Source: Ekhidna sp.
Lineage (GTDB): Bacteria; Bacteroidota; Bacteroidia; Cytophagales; Cyclobacteriaceae
Direction of reading: 5' to 3'
Assembly (NCBI GenBank): GCA_013214445.1
Contig: JABSPG010000236.1
Location: 1-6,515 of the forward strand
DNA length: 6,515 bases
This document shows, piece by piece, positions 1 through 5,380 of this stretch (within the stretch, counting starts at the first letter, position 1; every line of letters starts with the position of its first letter). The notes beneath the pieces are model-generated. The model saw only the letters and a program-made list of their open reading frames with translations, made no database searches and was not told the origin of the DNA. A program made the translations under genes and the position numbers.

Positions 1-555
1 TATGTAGAACATGCTGCAGAACGCTCTTTCGTACGCTTCATTGATTTTCTGAAAAAACTTCCAAGGTGAGAAACCTGCAGGAATCGGTTCATCCTTGTAT
101 CGTGATAGCACTACCTTTTCAAAGGTGCCTTTATTGATTTCTAGAACGGCATTCGCTACTTGTTTTTCAAAATGGACTTCTAGCTTTTCTTTGCTGAAAA
201 CCTCTTTAGGGGAAGGTTTCTTAGAATGACCTCCAATGCGACTCTTAAACTCATCAATTTGATTCGCATTTACCTTCGCTCCTAAGTGAATTTCGTCGTT
301 TTTTAGAATAATATCCGCGGAGATAAAGTAAGGTGCTATGGGGTGACTAGCTGCATACTCATTTACCAGAAACCCGGCTCCAATGGTAGCTATTTGCAGT
401 TCTTCAACCTTTTTAGGTTTTTCCATGGAGATGATAAAGTGGGTTTCTTGGGTATTAGGTAATCTCCAACATGCGAATGCGTATTCAGCATTCGTCAATT
501 GCTCAATTACTTGAGTAGGTTCATCAAGCTTTAATATCCCTTCTAGCTCTCTCAC
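1..555 (-). CDS. menF: Isochorismate synthase, chorismate-binding enzyme family (N-terminal part, cut by the window edge)
   Basis: The first 185 residues are visible, reading leftward from a GTG at 555-553; the rest lies beyond base 1. The enzyme family converts chorismate to isochorismate, the entry step of menaquinone (or siderophore) synthesis in the cytoplasm. Residues about 143-152 read GTFEKVVLSR, the hallmark of the MenF/EntC/PabB chorismate-binding fold. The lysine in KVVLSR (K147 here) corresponds to the general base of isochorismate synthases. The Mg-binding and C-terminal catalytic regions are off-window. The GTG start overlaps the thioesterase stop as GTGA, so translation is probably coupled. 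Neighbourhood with a menI-like thioesterase favours menaquinone synthesis over siderophore or folate/tryptophan synthesis. The family is secure; the exact branch (MenF versus EntC, PabB or TrpE) is inferred from context. Confidence 0.85.
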   Translation of the reverse strand, partial: MRELEGILKLDEPTQVIEQLTNAEYAFACWRLPNTQETHFIISMEKPKKVEELQIATIGAGFLVNEYAASHPIAPYFISADIILKNDEIHLGAKVNANQIDEFKSRIGGHSKKPSPKEVFSKEKLEVHFEKQVANAVLEINKGTFEKVVLSRYKDEPIPAGFSPWKFFQKINEAYERAFCSMFYI

Positions 556-989
556 TTTTTATGATTCAAAATTGCCATCGTGATTCTACTGATCGCAACT
601 AATTCATCTTTTTCATTATGTATCTCAATGCTCCAAACATGTGTTCCTCTACCCAAATGAAGTGGTTTTGCCGTGCCTGTAACCAATCCCTCCCTCGCTG
701 ATTTTATATGATTCGTATTGATTTCTAATCCTACAGCATGTTTTTCATTGAGATCGATACAGACAGTGGCTCCTACACTACCCATAGTTTCAGCTAACGC
801 TACTGAAGCTCCCCCGTGCAACAATCCCATGGGCTGTTTTGTTCGATGATCCACTGGCATTGTGGCTTTTATAAAATCGGGACCGATCTCTGTGAATACT
901 ATTCCAAGATGTTCGACCATACAACCTTCCGACATACTGTTGAGAGCATCTAATTCTAAGTACTCGGGAAAAATTCTTTCTTTTGCCAT
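552..989 (-). CDS. menI: Hotdog-fold thioesterase, 1,4-dihydroxy-2-naphthoyl-CoA hydrolase (MenI/YdiI-like)
   Basis: A 145-residue protein of the PaaI/YdiI hotdog thioesterase family, cytoplasmic, predicted to release 1,4-dihydroxy-2-naphthoate from its CoA thioester in menaquinone synthesis. Residues about 58-75 (HGGASVALAETMGSVGA) contain the family signature; E67 is the expected catalytic carboxylate. VGLEINTNH (86-94), SAREG and KPLHLG resemble E. coli YdiI very closely as I recall that protein (136 residues). The ATG at 989-987 gives MAKERIFPE. An in-frame ATG 45 bases further upstream would add a hydrophobic tail unlike the family and would run into the divergent phosphatase gene, so I reject it. 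The stop overlaps the menF start by four bases, so the two form an operon. No Shine-Dalgarno sequence is visible. Substrate assignment rests on similarity and neighbourhood. Confidence 0.88.
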   Translation of the reverse strand: MAKERIFPEYLELDALNSMSEGCMVEHLGIVFTEIGPDFIKATMPVDHRTKQPMGLLHGGASVALAETMGSVGATVCIDLNEKHAVGLEINTNHIKSAREGLVTGTAKPLHLGRGTHVWSIEIHNEKDELVAISRITMAILNHKK

Positions 990-1017
990 AGATAAAGCAA
1001 ACCAAAGAAAACAAGAT

Positions 1018-1626
1018 TTGAAAAGCAAGACCATTTATATCCTTCGGCATGGAGAAACAGACTATAACAGAAAGGGGATGGTTCAGGGGAGAGGAGTAAA
1101 TGCTTCATTAAATGAAACTGGTTTTGAACAGGCGAGAAAAGCAGGTAGGGCACTTTCAAATATTTCTTTCGATCATGTTTTCACCTCGTCGCTCATTCGA
1201 ACCCATGAGACAATTAGCCAGTTTGATTTAAGAGATACACCTTTGCATGCTCATACAGGTTTTGACGAGATCAGTTGGGGAGACCAGGAGGGCGCAGTGG
1301 CCGACTTTGAAGCTAAGAACCTGTATGCAGCCACTGTCAATGGCTGGAGAGCAGGGGACCTAACCTTGAACATAGGAGGGGGAGAAAGTCCCATTCAAGT
1401 TATGAATAGACAGAAGGAGGCAATACGTTTTCTAATGGAAAAAGGGGGTGAGAACGTACTCATCTGCATGCATGGTCGTGCCATTCGTGTGCTGCTGTGT
1501 TGGTTGCTAAACTATCCCCTAAACTATATGGACGGTTTTCCTCATCACAATTGTTCATATTATTCCTTAGTACACAACACCAATCATTTCACTCTGCGCG
1601 ATTTTAATCGTACCGATCACTTGTAG
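1018..1626 (+). CDS. Histidine phosphatase family protein (phosphoglycerate-mutase-like)
   Basis: A 202-residue cytoplasmic protein of the histidine phosphatase superfamily. With the TTG at 1018 as start, the catalytic RHGET motif falls at residues 10-14 (phospho-accepting H11), as normal for the family. SSLIRTHET (about 57-65) carries the conserved arginine, DEISWGDQEG (83-92) the conserved glutamate region, and CMHGRAIRVLL (150-160) the second catalytic histidine. Length is typical for GpmB/CobC/PhoE-like members. No ATG lies near this point. The in-frame ATG at 862 would add 52 residues read antisense through the thioesterase gene, so TTG is preferred. The substrate cannot be told: phosphoglycerate, alpha-ribazole phosphate and other phosphoesters are all possible. 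The gene is divergent from menI across only 28 bp and is followed by an intrinsic terminator. Confidence 0.87.
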   Translation: MKSKTIYILRHGETDYNRKGMVQGRGVNASLNETGFEQARKAGRALSNISFDHVFTSSLIRTHETISQFDLRDTPLHAHTGFDEISWGDQEGAVADFEAKNLYAATVNGWRAGDLTLNIGGGESPIQVMNRQKEAIRFLMEKGGENVLICMHGRAIRVLLCWLLNYPLNYMDGFPHHNCSYYSLVHNTNHFTLRDFNRTDHL

Positions 1627-1639
1627 TTCTTCTTACATT

Positions 1640-1665
1640 TACCTCTTTTGGGGTATTTTTTATTT
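1640..1665 (+). terminator. Intrinsic terminator after the histidine phosphatase gene
   Basis: TACCTC (1640-1645), loop TTTT, then GGGGTA (1650-1655) form a six-pair stem with one G-U pair. It is followed at once by TTTTTTATTT. The stem begins 14 bases after the phosphatase stop codon. This is the classic layout of a rho-independent terminator, although the stem is short. It separates the phosphatase from the downstream signalling operon. Confidence 0.6.
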
Positions 1666-1699
1666 GAGTTAAACAACTCACTTTTACTGTTTAAACAAC
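1664..1699 (+). promoter_or_regulatory. Putative promoter/operator of the three-gene signalling operon, with repeats two turns apart
   Basis: TTAAACAAC occurs at 1669-1677 and again at 1691-1699, a 22-base period. GTT triplets at 1668 and 1689 are 21 bases apart, each in a context weakly resembling the published LytTR half-site pattern [TA][AC][CA]GTTN[AG][TG]. GAGTT-AAAC-AACTC (1666-1679) is also a small palindrome. TTG (1664-1666), 18 bases, then TACTGTTT (1685-1692) is a weak match to the Bacteroidota -33/-7 promoter pattern (TTG and TAnnTTTG). Position between a terminator and the ATG at 1710 makes this the likely control region. Binding by the operon's own LytTR regulator is inference. 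Confidence 0.35.
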
Positions 1700-1709
1700 C
1701 CTTAAGAAA

Positions 1710-2348
1710 ATGGAAGTCTTAAAAAAACCTAACTTGGTAAGAACTATTAGCTTAAAAGAGAGCGATAATCGATTTCAGCTAGTTTATGCCACCCAGCTTT
1801 ACGGAAGCCTTTTTGCGCTTACCGCCAGATTTCAAACCGAAAAATTAGAAAATGGGAACATTATGATCCGGCAGATAGACTTTGTTGGTGTGAACTACAA
1901 AGGACCTCTTAATCTAGGAATTATAAACTTGGAAGTAAAAAAAGTGCCATCAAACAAGCTGGAGAAGGGTTTTTTGGTGGTCAATATTACACTGCAAGCC
2001 AATGATGCGATGGTTTTTTCTCGTGAAATATCTAAGAAGGGATTAGATATAGAAGTAGATTGTAGTAATGATGAAAAAAAGATGTTAAAGATCCATCGTT
2101 CGTTGGCGCCTATGTATGAAGGAAACAGTGATAAAATTGAAGATCAGGCTTTTGTTCACGGGAAATTTGACTCTGAATTTTTCGAAAGAGATGGCGTATA
2201 TGTGAAGAGGAAAGAAAAGGATCATGAAAATCAATTTGAAGAAACGGATGTAATTGAGATTCCAGAATTCTCGGATCCAACGAACAGAATCAAAGATATT
2301 TTTGGTCCGCGGTGCGTCATAGGAGAATCGTTATTTATCTTCTCTTGA
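1710..2348 (+). CDS. Hypothetical protein, first gene of the sensor kinase operon
   Basis: A 212-residue protein that I do not recognise. It begins MEVLKKPNLVRTISLKE, with no signal peptide and no membrane segment, so it is predicted to be cytoplasmic. The first ~120 residues alternate hydrophobic and polar residues as expected for beta strands (for example QLVYATQLYGSLFALTARF and GFLVVNITLQ). From about residue 120 the chain becomes highly charged (DEKKMLK, VKRKEKDHENQ) and probably more extended. The ATG at 1710 lies 10 bases after the repeat region, with no clear ribosome binding site. Its 3' end overlaps the kinase reading frame, implying co-expression and possibly a joint role with the kinase and LytTR regulator. 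No enzymatic motif is visible. It could be a cytoplasmic modulator of the system or an unrelated passenger. Confidence 0.75.
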   Translation: MEVLKKPNLVRTISLKESDNRFQLVYATQLYGSLFALTARFQTEKLENGNIMIRQIDFVGVNYKGPLNLGIINLEVKKVPSNKLEKGFLVVNITLQANDAMVFSREISKKGLDIEVDCSNDEKKMLKIHRSLAPMYEGNSDKIEDQAFVHGKFDSEFFERDGVYVKRKEKDHENQFEETDVIEIPEFSDPTNRIKDIFGPRCVIGESLFIFS

Positions 2349-4105
2349 AGTATTTTCTCCCCGTACTGTTGCTGCTATCTTTTGACTCAATCTACAGTCA
2401 GAAGGCTAAGGTTATCAAAAAAATGGTATCCTTAGAGTTTGATAGTTCTAGGTACTACCTATCCAAAACCCCTCCGGCTGAGGCAAAAGTTCTTGCTGAA
2501 ATAATTGACTTGTGGGAAATAGCAGGACAGGAGAAAAGGCAAGTTGACTATCTGGATGAAAATGACCTTGACGGTAATAGTCCACAAAATCAGTTGCTAT
2601 TAGGTACACAGCAACTTTACGAAGGAGATAAAAGTAGAGCATCATCCCTTCTTTTGAAATCTTACGATGCTTTTCAATCTGAAGAGGATGAACTTGCTAT
2701 TATTTCCAAACTAAATCTACTCTACTTACACAGCAGAATCATCATGGGAAATGATGAGTATAATGAACATCTGGCAGATTTTCAGAAATACCTTTCTTTT
2801 GAGGAAGCAAAAGCATGGTATCACATTCATCGCCTGAAGCTTACCAGCAAGATTTTAGATATCGATAGCGCAGAGCAAGTTTGGCCTAATGCTTTTGCTG
2901 AAGCCAGCAAATTCTTTCAAGGGACAAGTCTTAATTCAAATATTTTAGCGCATTGGCTTCTCGAGAAAGGCGTGTACCTGAGATATTATGGAAGGAACAA
3001 AGAGGCTATAAAGGTATTAAAGAAAGGAGTTGAATATTGTTCAAATAAAGCTTTCTTACGAAGTGTTAAATTCTCTTCATTACTAGATCTAGCAAACATA
3101 TATCAGCGTACCAATAAATTGGATTCCGCAAGGGTATACCTTCAAAAGGCCGGGCAGAATTGGGATTATTCTGATACAAACCTGAGCGAACTTAATTATC
3201 AAGTGATACTAGCAGGAGGATTCTACATTTCTGAAAATAAATGGGATTCTGCTTATTATTCACTTCGAAAAGTGTGTGGACTAAACCTGCAAAGATTCTT
3301 CGAAAGTAATAACATTCGTATGAGTGAGCTTAGTGAAGAGTATGAGGCTGATAAAAGAGAATTGGAAATATTGACGCAAAAAAAACAGATCTCTCAGAAG
3401 AACCGTTGGCTCTTGGTGATTGCTTTTTTCCTTGCAATAAGCACTGGTTTAGCCATTGGACTAGTGATGTCATACAAAAAGATCCGTTCAAAGAACCAGA
3501 AGATTGAGACGTTGATGCGAGAGCTCCATCATCGTGTGAAGAATAATCTGCAGGTCATCTCAAGTATGCTGGGATTGCAGAGTATGAAACTGAAAGATGC
3601 GAGTGCTCGAAAGGCTGTGACGGAAGGAAAGGATCGCTTGCGAGCCATGTCCCTCATACACCAGAAGCTCTATCAAAATGAAGATGCGATCAGTTTAAAC
3701 ATCAAAGAATACATTTCAAACTTGGTAATGGAACTGGCGCAATCTTATGGCTACCAAAACAAGACGAAATTTTTGATGGATATCCCATCTATAGAGCTGG
3801 ATGCGGATGACACCTTGCCGCTTGGTCTGATTGTGAACGAATTGGTCAGTAACTCCTTTAAATATGCTTTTAAAGACGTTGCTGAACCAGAACTTGAAAT
3901 TCGTTTATTGCAAGAAAGTGAAAAGGACTTTAGTTTCTTTCTGAGAGACAATGGTCCTGGACTCCCTGAAGATTTTGATATTGAAAAATCCAACTCCTTT
4001 GGTACCAAACTGGTGAGTATCTTAGTGAAGCAACTAAACGGAGAACTTAGATGCGAAAGACAGGAAGGGCTTGCATACCACATTAGTTTTCAATTGAAGC
4101 AATGA
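2312..4105 (+). CDS. TPR-containing sensor histidine kinase, HisKA_2 type
   Basis: A 597-residue membrane sensor kinase. An N-terminal hydrophobic export signal (about residues 6-30, ending near IYSQ) leads to an extracytoplasmic helical domain. TPR-like repeats are seen at about 213-243, 256-284 and 296-324, then a charged coiled coil (334-362). One membrane segment follows (about 366-387, WLLVIAFFLAISTGLAIGL). The cytoplasmic kinase core has ELHHRVKNNLQVI (404-416), the HisKA_2 phosphoacceptor box with H407 as the likely phosphorylated residue. It also has an N box IVNELVSNSFKYAF (507-520), G1 DNGPGLP (546-552) and G2 SFGTKLV (562-568), so all ATP-binding elements are present. The start is uncertain: GTG at 2312, or TTG at 2345, which overlaps the previous stop as TTGA and gives a textbook signal peptide MKYFLPVLLLLSF. 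The stop overlaps the response regulator start, so the two are clear partners. Confidence 0.93.
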   Translation: MRHRRIVIYLLLKYFLPVLLLLSFDSIYSQKAKVIKKMVSLEFDSSRYYLSKTPPAEAKVLAEIIDLWEIAGQEKRQVDYLDENDLDGNSPQNQLLLGTQQLYEGDKSRASSLLLKSYDAFQSEEDELAIISKLNLLYLHSRIIMGNDEYNEHLADFQKYLSFEEAKAWYHIHRLKLTSKILDIDSAEQVWPNAFAEASKFFQGTSLNSNILAHWLLEKGVYLRYYGRNKEAIKVLKKGVEYCSNKAFLRSVKFSSLLDLANIYQRTNKLDSARVYLQKAGQNWDYSDTNLSELNYQVILAGGFYISENKWDSAYYSLRKVCGLNLQRFFESNNIRMSELSEEYEADKRELEILTQKKQISQKNRWLLVIAFFLAISTGLAIGLVMSYKKIRSKNQKIETLMRELHHRVKNNLQVISSMLGLQSMKLKDASARKAVTEGKDRLRAMSLIHQKLYQNEDAISLNIKEYISNLVMELAQSYGYQNKTKFLMDIPSIELDADDTLPLGLIVNELVSNSFKYAFKDVAEPELEIRLLQESEKDFSFFLRDNGPGLPEDFDIEKSNSFGTKLVSILVKQLNGELRCERQEGLAYHISFQLKQ

Positions 4106-4824
4106 AGAATATTAAAGTACTGATTGTTGAAGATGAGTGGATAGTTTCCGAAGAAATAAAGGAACTGCTTACCCAAAGTGGTTTTCAAGTGGTGGGTCAG
4201 GCCGAGGATGCTGAGTCTGCTCTTCAGATTTTAGCAGAAGATGAGGCTGATGTGGCGCTTCTGGATATTAACATTAAGGGAGGAATCGATGGAATTCAAT
4301 TGGCGCATGAGATCATTCAGAAGTATAATTCTGCTTTGATCTTTTTGACTGCTTTTGATGACGAACATTTCATCAATAGGGCAAAAGAGATAAAACCTGC
4401 AGCATACATTGTAAAGCCTTTTCAAGCGAGAAATTTAGAAATGGCTATTGAAATGGCTTTCAATAATTTGTTGGAAAATGATATTGCTTCTAGGGAGGAT
4501 AGTTATGTTATTTCAGATCATATATTTCTTAGGGATAATTCAAGGTTTAAGAAAATTGCGCTTGAAGACATTACTTATGTAGAGGCTGTTGGAAGTTATA
4601 CGGATATCTATACGAGCGCTGGTAAGTTCACCCTCTCAACCAACTTAAAAGCATTCGAAAATCAGGTTGATCACCCAGAATTCATGAGGGTCCATCGTTC
4701 TTATGTCGTGAACTTAAGTCATGTAGATGAACTAGAAGGAAACAGACTGTTCATCAATCAGGTCCCTATTCCTATCAGCTCCACACACAAAGAGGCTTTT
4801 CTAAGTAAATTCAAATTTCTTTAG
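4102..4824 (+). CDS. Response regulator, REC receiver plus LytTR DNA-binding domain
   Basis: A 240-residue cytoplasmic transcription regulator. The receiver domain spans about residues 3-122: acidic E10/D11, phosphoacceptor D55 in VALLDINIKGGIDG, T83 in FLTAF and K105 in IVKPF are all present. A short linker leads to a LytTR domain (about 138-240), with ITYVEAVGSYTDIY (157-170) and the signature FMRVHRSYVVNL (194-205). The ATG overlaps the kinase stop as ATGA, so it is translated with, and almost certainly phosphorylated by, the upstream HisKA_2 kinase. LytTR proteins bind pairs of short direct repeats about two helical turns apart. Such a pair lies 35 bases after this gene's stop, pointing to the LuxR-type gene behind it as a likely target. 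The protein appears intact. Confidence 0.95.
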   Translation: MKNIKVLIVEDEWIVSEEIKELLTQSGFQVVGQAEDAESALQILAEDEADVALLDINIKGGIDGIQLAHEIIQKYNSALIFLTAFDDEHFINRAKEIKPAAYIVKPFQARNLEMAIEMAFNNLLENDIASREDSYVISDHIFLRDNSRFKKIALEDITYVEAVGSYTDIYTSAGKFTLSTNLKAFENQVDHPEFMRVHRSYVVNLSHVDELEGNRLFINQVPIPISSTHKEAFLSKFKFL

Positions 4825-4858
4825 GGTGCAGTGAAATGCTTATCAAGAAAATAGGCTG

Positions 4859-4894
4859 ATTCACAAACTAGATGGTGCCATTCACAAACTAGAT
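4859..4894 (+). promoter_or_regulatory. Tandem 15-bp direct repeat, candidate LytTR operator
   Basis: ATTCACAAACTAGAT occurs perfectly at 4859-4873 and 4880-4894, separated by GGTGCC, so the period is exactly 21 bases (two helical turns). On the minus strand each copy contains CTAGTTTGT, matching seven of nine positions of the LytTR half-site pattern [TA][AC][CA]GTTN[AG][TG]. The half-site positions are 4863-4871 and 4884-4892, and the 12-base gap between them fits known LytTR sites. It lies 55 bases upstream of the LuxR-type gene's ATG and just downstream of a LytTR gene. The repeat itself is directly seen; the identity of the binding protein is inferred. Confidence 0.6.
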
Positions 4895-4904
4895 TTTCTA
4901 GGTT

Positions 4905-4947
4905 CTTTTTTGATTTCAATCTTTAAGTAAGAATCAAATCAAAAAAG
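4905..4947 (+). repeat. AT-rich inverted repeat in the leader of the LuxR-type gene
   Basis: CTTTTTTGATTT (4905-4916) and AAATCAAAAAAG (4936-4947) are perfect 12-base inverted arms around a 19-base loop. A small inner pairing TCTT/AAGA (4920-4923 with 4929-4932) is possible. The right arm ends two bases before the ATG at 4950. In RNA this would fold the start region into a hairpin, and as DNA it could be a dimer operator. It is not a usual terminator, because there is no GC-rich stem and the T tract lies on the 5' side. Confidence 0.55.
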
Positions 4948-4949
4948 CT

Positions 4950-5174
4950 ATGTTTTCAAATAAAAAAGAACTGACCATAAGGGAAAGAGAGATCATTCAG
5001 GCGGTATCCCTGGGACTTAATTCCACGGAGATTTCTGATAAATTATTTATTAGTGAGTTCACTGTTAAAACCCATCGCAAAAACATCATGCAAAAGATGG
5101 AAGTAAAAAACATGGCCCACTTGGTGCGAAGATCATTTGAACTAGGACTAATACAACTTTCTGCTGCATCATGA
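4950..5174 (+). CDS. Small stand-alone LuxR/GerE-type helix-turn-helix regulator
   Basis: A 74-residue protein that is almost entirely one LuxR_C (GerE) DNA-binding domain, at about residues 6-68. ELTIREREIIQAVSLGLNS matches the domain start, ISDKLFISEFTVKTHRKNI is the helix-turn-helix with its recognition helix, and KMEVKNMAHLVRRSFELGL closes the domain. There is no receiver, autoinducer-binding or membrane part. The ATG at 4950 is the natural start and nothing in frame upstream suggests a lost N-terminal domain. It follows the LytTR regulator with its own 125-base leader containing a tandem repeat and an inverted repeat, so it probably has its own controlled promoter. Its targets are unknown. 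It may act as a second-tier regulator of the kinase system. Confidence 0.85.
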   Translation: MFSNKKELTIREREIIQAVSLGLNSTEISDKLFISEFTVKTHRKNIMQKMEVKNMAHLVRRSFELGLIQLSAAS

Positions 5175-5373
5175 TGAAGATAATGGGTTATGGGGTGGTT
5201 TACACTATTTCATCAGGAATGGGGCCATTAGACTGGATCTTGAAAGCGGTGATTCTGTGTATTTACGAAATCTGAATTCCTCAAAGTTTCAGTCCATATA
5301 TTCGATTTTACAGGAAGTGGATTACGATCTTTCTTGGGATGGGGCTAGTGTTTCTTTAAACCATCCGGAGTAG
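5171..5373 (+). pseudogene. Possible frameshifted small gene or gene remnant after the LuxR-type gene
   Basis: An ATG at 5171 overlaps the preceding stop as ATGA, but its frame closes after 34 codons at 5275. A second frame is open from 5152 to the TAG at 5371-5373 with protein-like content, for example GLHYFIRNGAIRLDL, SGDSVYLRNLN and SSKFQSIYSILQEVDYDLSW. That frame has no ATG and no well-placed GTG or TTG. A one-base change somewhere near 5190-5200 would join the coupled ATG to the protein-like frame, giving a small intact protein of about 67 residues. So this may be a recently broken gene, a sequencing error, or a remnant of a longer gene. No family is recognised. Confidence 0.35.
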
Positions 5374-5380
5374 CAGCAAA

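Noticed and set aside
862..1017. Possible 52-residue N-terminal extension of the histidine phosphatase from an ATG at 862.
   Set aside because: It is read antisense through the well-supported thioesterase gene and has no family-like content; RHGET near residue 10 is the normal position.
990..1034. Possible 15-residue hydrophobic extension of the thioesterase (ATG at 1034).
   Set aside because: YdiI-like proteins are cytosolic and start near the equivalent of MAKER; the extension would overlap the divergent phosphatase.
3751..4083. A 110-codon minus-strand open frame opposite the kinase domain.
   Set aside because: It is a shadow of the kinase ATP-binding region, serine/leucine-rich with no recognisable domain or start context.
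4859..4894. Short CRISPR-like array (repeat, spacer, repeat).
   Set aside because: Two 15-base copies with a 6-base gap are far too short for CRISPR; the two-turn spacing fits an operator.
4905..4947. Intrinsic terminator for the LytTR gene.
   Set aside because: Stem is almost entirely A/T, the loop is 19 bases, and there is no T tract after the right arm; it abuts the next start codon.
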